A program made the position numbers and the translations under genes. This document shows, piece after piece, positions 6,345 to 13,610 of a DNA stretch of 15,723 bases (positions are counted from its first letter, which is position 1; every line of letters begins with the position of its first letter). The notes under the pieces were generated by a model. The model searched no databases. It was not told the origin of the DNA and saw only the letters and a program-made list of their open reading frames with translations. Source of the stretch: Fimbriimonadales bacterium (GTDB taxonomy: Bacteria; Armatimonadota; Fimbriimonadia; Fimbriimonadales; GBS-DC); assembly GCA_026416655.1 (NCBI GenBank), contig JAOAES010000317.1, forward strand, positions 1 through 15,723. The letters are read 5' to 3'.

Positions 6345-7556
6345 CTACCGACCCACTGCCGCCACCCGCACCTCCAAGCCTTTATCCGTGAAGGTTACAT
6401 AGTACAAGTTCCCCTGACTGTCCACATCAAACGACTGCTGACAGTATTTGGGATTCGTGTCGTCGTGGAAGAGGATGTTCCCGTTCCGATCCAATACGAC
6501 CAGCAGTCCAGAGAAACGCCATACTATGCGGTTGGGACTGAGCAACAACGGCTTGCACATCCCCGGCATCGCCAGCAGCCCCTGCAACTCTCTGGGGAGC
6601 TGGAACTCTGCATAAATTGAGCCATCCAGTCGGCGTACTCGTATCTTGGAACGCTCGGTCGTACAAAACGTCCCGTCTATGTTCACCACAACCGCTGTGC
6701 CGACGGTGTTGTCGGGCAGTGCAAGATACTCGGCTCCCGTGGGGCGAAACACCTGAGGCGCAGCCTGCCCCACACGGAAACAGAGCGTTCCACACTCCGC
6801 AGGCCTTCCTTCGCCCGGAGAAGGTAGCCCAATTCCCACATACACCGAACCATCGTCAGCGGCGAAAATCGAGCCGGCGCTTCCCAGAATTTCCTCTATC
6901 CGATGCTCACGGTAGGCGTCCACGAACTGCAGACGCAACTGGTCTTGAATCGCTTGCGCAGCGCTTTGTTGCGCGGCGTCGGACGCCTGAACCATCAGCA
7001 GCGGCATCCTCACCGCCACTTCAGACGGTATTTGGTACGGCTCACTGAAACTGCGCCGCTGGGTTTCGGAGGTCTCCTCGTCTAACATGCCCGCTTCCTG
7101 CCGACCAATCCCAATCGCATACTCAATCATGATCGGGTTCGCCCAGAACACCATCCCGTCCGAGCGAATGTGGTAGCTCCCATGTTCGGGATGTACGTAC
7201 ATCGGCACGCTTTTGACTAATTCGCCTCTCTCGTTGAACACTTGCAAGCGTCCGCCGCCTGGACGAGACGCCAGCAGCGCGAAGTTGCCATTCGCAAGGC
7301 GTCGGAAGTCTGCCAGCGTGTAGGTGACAGAATCGCCCTCGCCAGGACCGACGCTAAAGTCGCAGATTTCATTTTCCGCTTCCCCGTAGGGAATCGTGAA
7401 CAGGGTCTTCGCCTTTACAGGCGACGGCGGTAGGGAGAGGCGCGGCGGTTGGTCGTCCTGTTTTGCCGCTGGGGGTTCAGAAGCCCCCAGTGCAATTGCC
7501 GCTACAAGCGCAGCGGCGGCTAAAAAGCCGATACCGATGGAGTGTCGTTTCGTCAT
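6345..7556 (-). CDS. Secreted propeller-like protein of unknown function
   Basis: 403 residues. A signal peptide occupies about residues 1-25 (GFLAAAALVAAIALGA then S). The mature part has repeated blade-like phrases such as FRRLANGNFALLASRP, SIFAADDGSVYVGIG, LVVLDRNGNILFHDD and FDVDSQGNLYYVTFTDKG, typical of NHL or six-bladed beta-propeller folds, though no named family can be assigned. The ATG at 7556 has a perfect AGGAGG six bases upstream. The gene lies 27 nt after the NlpC/P60-like gene and is probably co-transcribed with it and the sigma-like gene. It carries no dockerin, but a frameshifted dockerin remnant lies about 180 nt downstream. Confidence 0.75.
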   Translation of the reverse strand: MTKRHSIGIGFLAAAALVAAIALGASEPPAAKQDDQPPRLSLPPSPVKAKTLFTIPYGEAENEICDFSVGPGEGDSVTYTLADFRRLANGNFALLASRPGGGRLQVFNERGELVKSVPMYVHPEHGSYHIRSDGMVFWANPIMIEYAIGIGRQEAGMLDEETSETQRRSFSEPYQIPSEVAVRMPLLMVQASDAAQQSAAQAIQDQLRLQFVDAYREHRIEEILGSAGSIFAADDGSVYVGIGLPSPGEGRPAECGTLCFRVGQAAPQVFRPTGAEYLALPDNTVGTAVVVNIDGTFCTTERSKIRVRRLDGSIYAEFQLPRELQGLLAMPGMCKPLLLSPNRIVWRFSGLLVVLDRNGNILFHDDTNPKYCQQSFDVDSQGNLYYVTFTDKGLEVRVAAVGR

Positions 7557-7562
7557 GTTGAG

Positions 7563-7568
7563 CCTCCT
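7563..7568 (-). promoter_or_regulatory. Shine-Dalgarno site of the propeller-like gene
   Basis: AGGAGG on the minus strand lies 6 nt before the ATG at 7556. It contrasts with the minus-strand genes before 6068, where no such site precedes the leaderless-type starts, and it fixes this start. Confidence 0.7.
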
Positions 7569-7583
7569 GAGTGCTATTCGCCT

Positions 7584-9149
7584 CTAAAATCGGCGTGGCA
7601 CAAAATCGTCCACATCCTGTTGGTTGTTCGAATCAGGCAAGCGCGTACCCAGAAAGTAGGTACACGTCTGCGTCTGGTATCGAACCTTTTCAACTACTAT
7701 CGGGTTACCTCCTGGAGTGGGGGATGGTGCAGCACCGAATGCCTCAATGTATGTTATGCGATATCGTCCAGGATCGCCTGGAGATTCACCGCGAAACAGG
7801 TTTCTCACGACCAGCATCACGTGTTCTCTGCCTCGCTCAGCACGCAGGAGAACATCGCCAGGACGCACCTCTTCCCATTTGTACCTTTTATTCCCCTGCG
7901 AGTCTCTCAGTGGAACAGTGTTTCCGAACCGATCGCGCGTCACATGTACCAGCTCGTTTGTTTCCCTCTCGATAGCGCCCGTACCGTAGCGCCCGTCGCG
8001 CGCCCGTTCTCGCGCCACAGCAATCAGCCCTGAGCAATCTAACCCAAAACCCCAATGTGTGCTGCTGGCGTTGTTTAGGATTCGCCCCGACGCCTCCGCC
8101 GCATAGTACTTGCCGCCCCACTCATAGGGAACATTCTCGTAAATGGATGCGATATGAACGCGCCACCACGCGGGGGTGTCATACGGGATGTGGTAGGTAG
8201 GTAAGTGGCTTACCAGCGCTACGCTGGAACTGGTACCTGTTTCACGTCCGATATCCTTGAACACATATACGGGATACTGAACTGGCACATCATCCAAGTG
8301 TATACTTCCATTCTGCTGGCTCACATACAGCCAGCCTCCAATCGCTCTACGATAAATCCAGCCACTGTTGCTGAAGGAGGTAACCCGACCGGCGTAGCTT
8401 TGATTGTAACGAGAGACACCTAACGGAACGTTGTTTGAGCCCTCACAATTGCCTGTGCTGCTGATTGGCGTGCAATCGTTCAAGCCTGGAAGGGGCGCCA
8501 CGATATCGCTTCCTGGCACCCAGAGCTCTTGCGCTACGACGGAGCCGTTGCTCAGGCGCTCGCGCCAGCTGATGCGAACAATCGGGGCAAGAATGCCGCC
8601 CGATGGAAGCGTGCGCGTCTTGCTCCAGCCCCCAGTAGACTCTTTTTCAACATCCGTTATGAAATATCTCGTGAGGTTTTCGCCGCGGTAGTTGTTAGGT
8701 ATGTCAGGCGATTTACGCGGCGTTAGCGCAGTCTCGCGATCGACGCGGCTCGGTCCCCGACCTGAACTCGGATCATTGGTTCTTACGAAGAACCAGTCGA
8801 TGTCCAAGTCTACCTGAGTGTTGGCTCGCTGCCAGCGTACTGCGGCTATGGTGCGAATGTTAGAAACAAGCGGAATTACTGAGCTTCCACTAACAGCCCC
8901 CACTACCCATCCATCCGAAAGCGGAAAACGAGCTTGATGGTTGCAATATCTCTGCCCATCGGAGCCTAAAACGAGCAATGCAAACTCTATCTCCTCGCCG
9001 CTGAAGTTGACGTGAGCGCGGAACATGCTTCCCGAAGGACCTGCGACGCGAATTGGACGAGTTGCATTTCGCCACAGTAGAACTGCGCCTCTGGGATATA
9101 CAGGGGGGCTTGATTGTGTCAGGGTTGTGGGTACGAGGCTAAGGGACAT
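7584..9149 (-). CDS. NlpC/P60-type cysteine peptidase-like protein; signal peptide out of frame
   Basis: 521 residues from the ATG at 9149. The C-terminal domain (about residues 335-515) has NlpC/P60-type features: YEWGGK (342-347), LDCSGLIAVA with catalytic C372, RPGDVLL (429-435), REHVMLVV with H443, and a third polar residue near E469. Such enzymes cut gamma-glutamyl or related peptide bonds in cell-wall peptides. The N-terminal 330 residues are beta-rich and unassigned. This ORF lacks a signal peptide, but a classic one is encoded just upstream in another frame (9267-9154), behind a strong AGGAGG site and joined through a run of 12 G. Losing one G would fuse them in frame. The ATG at 9149 overlaps the end of that peptide as TGAcATG, so re-initiation could yield a cytoplasmic form. 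Confidence 0.75.
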   Translation of the reverse strand: MSLSLVPTTLTQSSPPVYPRGAVLLWRNATRPIRVAGPSGSMFRAHVNFSGEEIEFALLVLGSDGQRYCNHQARFPLSDGWVVGAVSGSSVIPLVSNIRTIAAVRWQRANTQVDLDIDWFFVRTNDPSSGRGPSRVDRETALTPRKSPDIPNNYRGENLTRYFITDVEKESTGGWSKTRTLPSGGILAPIVRISWRERLSNGSVVAQELWVPGSDIVAPLPGLNDCTPISSTGNCEGSNNVPLGVSRYNQSYAGRVTSFSNSGWIYRRAIGGWLYVSQQNGSIHLDDVPVQYPVYVFKDIGRETGTSSSVALVSHLPTYHIPYDTPAWWRVHIASIYENVPYEWGGKYYAAEASGRILNNASSTHWGFGLDCSGLIAVARERARDGRYGTGAIERETNELVHVTRDRFGNTVPLRDSQGNKRYKWEEVRPGDVLLRAERGREHVMLVVRNLFRGESPGDPGRYRITYIEAFGAAPSPTPGGNPIVVEKVRYQTQTCTYFLGTRLPDSNNQQDVDDFVPRRF

Positions 9150-9838
9150 GTCAGCCCCCCCCCCCCGCAGTCACGCGCGTACTCGTCGCCGAAGCTAAAC
9201 CCGTCATGAGCAGCAGCGCGATCGCTGCGTGTGCAGTCAGTCTGCAGACCATTACTCGATGTCTCATCATAAGCCTCCTCCGAATCAAGTGAGAAACGCT
9301 GTGCTGCGTCTCCATTATAATTACCGACACGAGTCTGCGAATTTCTAGGGTCATAACCGAAGTATTCAACGAATTTCGCCCTGAGTTCTGCGCGATAGGT
9401 ATAAACGGTGCCAACCGAGACCTCGAGCAGGTTGGCAATCTCGTGGGGCGTGTAGCCATCCACAAGCAGGTCGAGTGTCCTGAGCAGGTACGCGGGCAGC
9501 CGCTTCCGAAAAGTTTCCACTTCCGCGCTCGATAGGGCAGCAGCCCCAGGACTGGGTAAGGACGCTTGGAAGGATAGTTGCAAGCGTTCGTAAGTCTCTT
9601 GGAGCCGCTGCCGACGACGCAGGCTGCGGAGACGCTCGTGGGCGACGTCGCGCGTCAGCAGGTTCAGCAAAGCTGCTTCGGGCTGTTCCTCTTCCCACGG
9701 CAACGCGCCTCGTCGCCTAATGTAGCGCAGCAACACCTCCGAGACACACTCTTCGGCGTCTTCGTGGGGTAACCCCTTCGCTTCACAGACCGTCTCAATA
9801 TAGTGTTTCCAAGCCTCGTGGGTGTTGTGCGGCGTCAT
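9119..9838 (-). CDS. Sigma-70 family (ECF-like) RNA polymerase sigma factor
   Basis: 239 residues from ATG 9838, with a purine-rich GAGAGGG shortly upstream. Residues 28-80 resemble region 2 (DAEECVSEVLLRYIRR and NLLTRDVAHERLRSL). Residues 112-157 form region 4 with a helix-turn-helix, GYTPHEIANLLEVSVGTVY. The expected role is to direct RNA polymerase to a small regulon, which by position likely includes the two exported proteins downstream. No anti-sigma factor is seen. The last ~70 residues do not look like sigma sequence and overlap the signal-peptide ORF in another frame by about 115-149 nt; the tail also crosses the G12 tract, so its end depends on tract length. Confidence 0.75.
   Translation of the reverse strand: MTPHNTHEAWKHYIETVCEAKGLPHEDAEECVSEVLLRYIRRRGALPWEEEQPEAALLNLLTRDVAHERLRSLRRRQRLQETYERLQLSFQASLPSPGAAALSSAEVETFRKRLPAYLLRTLDLLVDGYTPHEIANLLEVSVGTVYTYRAELRAKFVEYFGYDPRNSQTRVGNYNGDAAQRFSLDSEEAYDETSSNGLQTDCTRSDRAAAHDGFSFGDEYARDCGGGGLTCPLASYPQP
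9151..9267 (-). CDS. Signal-peptide ORF ending in the G12 tract (5' part of the NlpC/P60 gene)
   Basis: From the ATG at 9267 (or 9270) the frame reads MRHRVMVCRLTAHAAIALLL, then MTGLASATSTRV, then glycines, and stops at TGA 9153-9151. It has a positive n-region, a hydrophobic core and an A-x-A cleavage site (about ASA): a standard Sec signal peptide. AGGAGG at 9274-9279 is 6 nt upstream of ATG 9267. A stand-alone 38-residue peptide of this kind is unlikely; it most probably belongs to the following NlpC/P60-like protein and is split from it by tract length or a sequence error. Confidence 0.65.
   Translation of the reverse strand: MRHRVMVCRLTAHAAIALLLMTGLASATSTRVTAGGGG
9155..9166 (-). repeat. 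Homopolymer tract of 12 G (minus strand) between signal peptide and NlpC/P60 frames
   Basis: Twelve consecutive C on the plus strand, i.e. G12 on the coding strand. With 12 G the signal-peptide frame stops at once. With 11 (or 14) it continues as ...GGADMSLSL into the NlpC/P60-like protein. With 13 it takes the reading frame that ends the sigma-like ORF. Such tracts mutate by slipped-strand mispairing and are classic phase-variation switches, but they are also a common source of sequencing error. Confidence 0.9.
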
Positions 9839-9934
9839 CGCTGCCCTCTCAAGCTACAAGGGCGTTTCGACGCAGTCGTGGCGATTCCTGCTATAATGGG
9901 GCGAGGTTGCATAGTGGGGTATCATATCTTTACC
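9839..9934. promoter_or_regulatory. Divergent promoter region between the sigma-like gene and the second Uma2 gene
   Basis: 96 nt separate the two divergent starts. A perfect TATAAT at 9892-9897 reads toward the Uma2 gene, 37 nt before its ATG. A second, weaker TATCAT is at 9920-9925. No good -35 and no Shine-Dalgarno sequence are visible on the Uma2 side. The sigma-like gene has no clear -10 box. Confidence 0.4.
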
Positions 9935-10480
9935 ATGTCCCTTGCGATACGAACGCGCATGAGCGCAGAGGAGTTCGAGCGCGCCTACATGGACAAGCGC
10001 GCCGAGCTGTGGCGCGGCGAGGTACGCGAAAAAATGCCTGTCAGCAGAGGACACAGACGGATCGCAATGCACATCGGGAGCCGAATTGCAAACCAAAAGG
10101 GGCTTGGCGAGACTCACGCTGCCGAAACAGGCTTCCGCATACAGACCCCCGCAGGCGAAAGCGTGTTAGCCCCTGATGCGGCGTTCATTCGCAACGAGCG
10201 TCTCTCGCCCGAACTGCCTGATGAGGGCTTTGTGCGTATTGCGCCTGATCTCGTAGTGGAAGTGCGCTCGCCCGATGACCCTCTGCCCAAGTTGCACGAA
10301 AAGGCGCGGGAGTGGTTGGCGGGCGGCGTGCAGATTGTGTGGCTGGTGGATCCTGTGCGGCATGTGGTAGAAGTGTGGCGCGCGAGTGGGCACGTTCAGA
10401 CGCTCACCAACGCCGATGTGCTGTCGGGCGACGAGGCGCTTCCAGGGTTTGAGTTGCCTGTGCGTAAGGTGTGGGGGTAG
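9935..10480 (+). CDS. Uma2 family endonuclease (DUF820), second copy
   Basis: 181 residues from ATG 9935. It starts with MSLAIRTRMSAEEFERAY, the usual Uma2 opening, and has LAPDAAFI (78-85), the core APDLVVEVRSPDD (103-115), KLHEKAREWLAGG and WLVDP (136-140). Candidate metal-binding acids are in PDLVVEV. It shares the family with the gene at 64-633 but is clearly divergent from it, so this is not a recent duplication. The longer frame upstream from 9803 is rejected because it runs into the sigma-like gene and lacks Uma2 sequence. ATG 9959 is an alternative start. The function in the cell is unknown. Confidence 0.9.
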   Translation: MSLAIRTRMSAEEFERAYMDKRAELWRGEVREKMPVSRGHRRIAMHIGSRIANQKGLGETHAAETGFRIQTPAGESVLAPDAAFIRNERLSPELPDEGFVRIAPDLVVEVRSPDDPLPKLHEKAREWLAGGVQIVWLVDPVRHVVEVWRASGHVQTLTNADVLSGDEALPGFELPVRKVWG

Positions 10481-10482
10481 AC

Positions 10483-11550
10483 ATGAGCATCGTGCGGAAT
10501 CGACCACCGTTTCGTGCGCCGATAGCAGAACGGGAAAAGACCCACTTACTGATACTGGGCACACCACACCTTGCAGGATACGACTTCGAGGTTGCGGCGC
10601 TTGAGCCGTTGCTCAACGTGCTGGAGCGGTTCAAGCCCGACTTGGTTGGCGTAGAATGGCTGCATCCGCAGGTCATTGAATGGATGGAACTAACGCCCCA
10701 GAAGCACGGTGGTACCGTAGAGCGGTTTGCACAGCGGATTGTTGAATTGGGGCGCATGCTGCAGAAACAACTTGGCATCTCGCGCGTGCAGGCAGAGCTG
10801 ATTACGGAGGAGCGTCTCGCCTCCCTCACCCCTAACGCTACTCCTATGGAGCGCACTGCGTTAATTGGCTATCTGTTGGCAGCGTATGACTATGTTTCGG
10901 CGCTGCTGCAGTGGTCGTACTTGCCTGAGGAGTTTCGCGCCCAAGATCAGTGGCTTCCCACCGAGGTGCGACGTTCGCTGGAGCAGGCACTGCAATCCAA
11001 GAGTGAAGACACTTCAATCGGCGTTGCGCTGGCTCGTCGCAGGCAGTTGCAACGCATCTACCAGATTGATGATCACCAAGACGGCGATCTATTCCTCAGG
11101 ACATTTGAACAGTTTTTGCGGGAGATGCAAGCCAGTAAAGAAGTGCAGGCTATGGAAGCTCGCTTCAAAGCACTTATGCAACAGGATCGGCACAGGTTCG
11201 AGCGCGTGGCGCGCCAAGGGAATTTGCTACCCCTCTACCTGTACTACAACTCCCCTGAATATGCAGAAGAAGATATGGAGCAGTGGCGTGTGTGGTTCCG
11301 CACGCGGTTCGCTTCGGGGCTGGATCGGGCGCGCATGGCAGCGTGGGAGGTACGGAACCTGAACATGGCTTCTCATATTCGTCGAGCGATGGCACATCAC
11401 CCGGGCGGGCGGATGGTTGTGATAGTCGGAGCTTCACACAAGCCGTTTCTGGAGGCGTATTTGCCCACGATGGTGGATGTGAAGCTTGTGGAGTTCAGGA
11501 GTCTGCTTTCGCGGCGCGAGCTGCGGGAGTTGGGAAAGGACTTGCTCTGA
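10483..11550 (+). CDS. DUF5694/TraB-like protein
   Basis: 355 residues from ATG 10483, two nt after the Uma2 TAG, with GTGGGGG just upstream; GTG 10471 is a less likely start that overlaps Uma2. The N-terminus HLLILGTPHL (residues 21-30) and PDLVGVEW (52-59), together with the C-terminal RNLNMASHIRRAM and VVIVGASHKPFLEAYL blocks, match the pattern of DUF5694 proteins of the TraB/ChaN/Tiki group. The G-x-P-H and G-A-S-H histidines and the VEW glutamate are the likely metal-site residues. The middle is helical and highly charged. There is no signal peptide or membrane segment, so it should be cytoplasmic. Enzymatic activity is not established. Possibly co-transcribed with the upstream Uma2 gene. 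Confidence 0.7.
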   Translation: MSIVRNRPPFRAPIAEREKTHLLILGTPHLAGYDFEVAALEPLLNVLERFKPDLVGVEWLHPQVIEWMELTPQKHGGTVERFAQRIVELGRMLQKQLGISRVQAELITEERLASLTPNATPMERTALIGYLLAAYDYVSALLQWSYLPEEFRAQDQWLPTEVRRSLEQALQSKSEDTSIGVALARRRQLQRIYQIDDHQDGDLFLRTFEQFLREMQASKEVQAMEARFKALMQQDRHRFERVARQGNLLPLYLYYNSPEYAEEDMEQWRVWFRTRFASGLDRARMAAWEVRNLNMASHIRRAMAHHPGGRMVVIVGASHKPFLEAYLPTMVDVKLVEFRSLLSRRELRELGKDLL

Positions 11551-11560
11551 ATCAAACACA

Positions 11561-11596
11561 CTTGGCGAGGTACACTCCTATGGGTGACTCTGCGTG
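11561..11596 (+). repeat. 36-nt repeat, copy 2, ending on the ATPase start codon
   Basis: 31 of 36 bases match 6202-6237. It fills most of the 43-nt gap between the DUF5694-like gene and the ATPase gene, and its last three bases are the GTG start. There is no Shine-Dalgarno sequence in it. CAC and GGGTG can form only a weak hairpin. It may be a mobile or recombined leader, or a regulatory element. Confidence 0.7.
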
Positions 11597-12823
11597 ATAG
11601 AGCGACTCTGGTTGCGCAACTTCAAAAGCTTCGGCGAGGCGCGCCTCGACTTGCTGCCGCTGACGATTGTGGTGGGGGGCAACGCTTCGGGCAAGTCGAA
11701 TCTAGTGGGGGCATTTCGGTTCCTGCACGACTTAATCCATCACGGCTTGGAAGAGGCGACGGCGCGAGGCGGCGGCGCACGCGCACTTGCCAACGCTCTT
11801 TTGTCCGAGGCGCAGTTCAGTATTGGTGCACGCTGGCGGGGTTCGCCTGTGGAGTTGCCTTTCGTACAGGCGTCGCTGCAGAGCTACGGGCTGGAACGGC
11901 TCGCGTGGGCAGAGTACGAGGGAACCTTCAGCGCGGCGCACGACCAGCTGTCCGCTGAACCGCAGCGCGAACGGCTGGAGATGCGGTTTATCCCTACTCA
12001 GTCGGGCGATGAGAAGCCCCTGCTGCGCGTTCTTATACAAAAAGACGGCGACAAGTTCACTATCCGCGCGCCGCACCTAGTCCGTGAGGCAGGAGTGGTT
12101 ATCAAGACGGGATGGGAAAGCGTGGAGATTATGTCGGGGCGCGCCTATTCCATCGTTGAGTTGCTGCGTTCCCCGTGGCGCGAGGTAGTGCAGCACAGTT
12201 TCGGCGTGCGCGTGTACGACTTTCTCCCGCGCCTGGCGCAGATGGCAACGCCGATGGAGGGCGCAACCCGCCTCAAGGAAGACGGAAGCAACTTGCCCAC
12301 TATCGTGCGCAACCTGCTGCAGCGGGAACAGACGCGCACGAAACTGCAAGCCCTGATACAAACCCTGTTGCCTTATGTGGAGACGGTACAAACGGCGCGC
12401 CTGCCCAACGACGCGGCGTACCTGCAGGTGGTGGAGCGGTTCGCGGGGCAGCACACCTTCAGCGCGCCGCTGCTTTCGGACGGCACGGTGCACGCCATCG
12501 CGCTCATCGTCGCGCTCTTTTTCGACGCCCGCCCCAACGAGCTGGCAATCCTTGAGGAGCCAGACCGCCACCTCCATCCCAAAATCATCGAGCGGATGAT
12601 GTGCCTGATGCGCAGCGCGTCCCAAGAGCGGCAGATTCTGATTACCACACACAACCCTGAACTGCTGCGCTACACATCCGTTGAAGAACTGCGCCTCGTG
12701 AAACGCGACGAGCGCGGTTTCTCACAGATTGTCTACCCCGCCAGTCAGAAGATGGCGCGCGCCTTTCTACGCCAGCGAATCGACCTGCCTGAGCTGCACG
12801 CGAAAGGACTATTAGGGAAGTAG
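11594..12823 (+). CDS. ABC/SMC-type AAA family ATPase, first gene of an ATPase-TOPRIM pair
   Basis: 409 residues. MIERLWLRNFKSFGE is the canonical start of AAA_15/AAA_21 (OLD/RecF-like) ATPases, so GTG 11594 is taken as the start despite the lack of a ribosome site. Walker A is GGNASGKSN (28-36), the ABC signature is in LLSDGTVHAIALI, Walker B is ELAILEEPDRHLHP (about residues 315-328), and the H-loop follows in ILITTHNPELL. The central part is an insert of coiled and beta segments. The downstream gene encodes a TOPRIM/DUF4276-like protein and starts one base after the stop. ATPase plus TOPRIM-nuclease pairs of this shape (as in OLD, Gabija and PARIS) act in anti-phage defence; this role is inferred here. 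Confidence 0.9.
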   Translation: MIERLWLRNFKSFGEARLDLLPLTIVVGGNASGKSNLVGAFRFLHDLIHHGLEEATARGGGARALANALLSEAQFSIGARWRGSPVELPFVQASLQSYGLERLAWAEYEGTFSAAHDQLSAEPQRERLEMRFIPTQSGDEKPLLRVLIQKDGDKFTIRAPHLVREAGVVIKTGWESVEIMSGRAYSIVELLRSPWREVVQHSFGVRVYDFLPRLAQMATPMEGATRLKEDGSNLPTIVRNLLQREQTRTKLQALIQTLLPYVETVQTARLPNDAAYLQVVERFAGQHTFSAPLLSDGTVHAIALIVALFFDARPNELAILEEPDRHLHPKIIERMMCLMRSASQERQILITTHNPELLRYTSVEELRLVKRDERGFSQIVYPASQKMARAFLRQRIDLPELHAKGLLGK

Positions 12824-12824
12824 C

Positions 12825-13370
12825 ATGCTAAACTTCCGTTTTTTCGTGGAAGGACCTAGAGATGCAGATTTTATTACGCAAGTGGTTCTTCCTCTGCTTG
12901 GCGCTTCCACATTTGCCGAACGAGACGAATGCGTTATCACCTACGCTGGCTTAAGACCCAAGACCAGTGCAGGATTGTTCTACACTTATCTGAAGCAAGG
13001 ATACGAAAGCTACATCTTGGCTGACCTTGACCCCAGCAAGTGTATAACGGAAGCGAAGAGACGAACCTTGAAGGAACATTTCGACTTCAAAGGGCTACGT
13101 AGACCGCCTGACCTTCAGCGCAGAATCCTTGTGGTATGCCCTGAGATTGAGGCGTGGTACCTCGCGGGCGTTGTTTCCAACAACTCGCTGGGCGTCCCCA
13201 TCTACAGCAGCACCGACAGTCTGACATACGAGGAGTTCAAGAGACTCTGCCAGCGACTCGGCAGAGGAGAAGAGGAAGTCTACCGGCAGATTCTCAATGA
13301 GTACGACTGGAATCTCGCCAAGACGCGCAACCGCTCGCTGCACTATTTCGCGACGCGGTTGAGGCTGTAG
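12825..13370 (+). CDS. DUF4276/TOPRIM-like protein, putative nuclease partner of the ATPase
   Basis: 181 residues from ATG 12825, one base after the ATPase stop, indicating coupled translation. FFVEGPRDADFI (residues 6-17) supplies the TOPRIM-type glutamate E9, YILADLDPSKC (63-73) the D-x-D pair D67/D69, and VVCPEIEAWYLAG (103-115) is the phrase typical of DUF4276 proteins. The C-terminus NRSLHYFATRL is also family-like. TOPRIM folds bind metal and cut or join nucleic acids. Such proteins are often encoded next to AAA ATPases in defence loci. Codon use looks less GC-rich than its neighbours, which fits transfer. The family call is good; the activity is inferred. Confidence 0.8.
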   Translation: MLNFRFFVEGPRDADFITQVVLPLLGASTFAERDECVITYAGLRPKTSAGLFYTYLKQGYESYILADLDPSKCITEAKRRTLKEHFDFKGLRRPPDLQRRILVVCPEIEAWYLAGVVSNNSLGVPIYSSTDSLTYEEFKRLCQRLGRGEEEVYRQILNEYDWNLAKTRNRSLHYFATRLRL

Positions 13371-13420
13371 TGCTAATCGAGGCAAAATGAGTGTGTTCGA
13401 AAAATCTCGCCCTGCCTCAA

Positions 13421-13464
13421 GGCAGACACAGAGGTCTGCCCCTACAATACGGGCTGTAGGGGCA
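13421..13464. repeat. Overlapping hairpin repeats (loop ACAGAG, tail CCCCTACA)
   Basis: GGCAGAC-ACAGAG-GTCTGCC is a perfect 7-bp hairpin followed by CCTACA. The tail then pairs with TGTAGGGGCA at 13455-13464 (10 bp, 8-nt loop), so two alternative hairpins share bases. The first hairpin has the same loop core and tail as the one at 15078-15099, although the arms differ. No U-run follows, so an intrinsic terminator is less likely. Confidence 0.65.
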
Positions 13465-13537
13465 CGCCCCCGTGCACGCCTAATCTCAAACCACTGACCA
13501 GCCTAATCGGTATTATAACCCAACTTGCTACCTATTT

Positions 13538-13568
13538 GAGATTCCTCGCCTTCGGCTCGGAATGACAA
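13538..13568 (-). repeat. REP-like repeat, intact inverted partner of the IS110 target
   Basis: The reverse complement reads TTGTCATTCCGAGC, then CGAAGGCGAGGAATCTC. It matches the pre-insertion repeat at 13591-13610/14809-14817 apart from a short central difference and two extra bases. The two face each other across a 22-nt spacer. It still contains the intact target string GAGATTCCTCGC (13538-13549 on the plus strand) with the CT core. Confidence 0.75.
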
Positions 13569-13590
13569 GTTCACTTTTGCGTGCAGAGCG

Positions 13591-13610
13591 TTGTCATTCC
13601 GAGCGGAGCG
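13591..13610 (+). repeat. REP-like repeat interrupted by IS110, left part
   Basis: TTGTCATTCCGAGCGGAGCG continues, after the element, as AGGAATCTC at 14809-14817. Removing 13611-14808 restores a full repeat ending GCGAGGAATCTC, matching the partner at 13538-13568. This defines the insertion point. Confidence 0.8.

Larger units (their letters stand above)
13371..13610. other. Intergenic repeat cluster next to the IS110 element
   Basis: About 240 nt without a gene. In order it holds a GGCAGAC/GTCTGCC hairpin (13421-13440), an overlapping 10-bp inverted repeat TGCCCCTACA/TGTAGGGGCA (13437-13464), a small GCACG/CGTGC hairpin (13462-13475), an unremarkable AT-richer stretch with TATTATAA, and an inverted pair of REP-like repeats (13538-13568 and 13591-13610). 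The second member is cut by the IS110 element. Confidence 0.7.

Noticed and set aside
13437..13464. Intrinsic terminator after the ATPase-TOPRIM genes
   Set aside because: The 10-bp stem is good but no T-run follows on either strand; better treated as a repeat hairpin.
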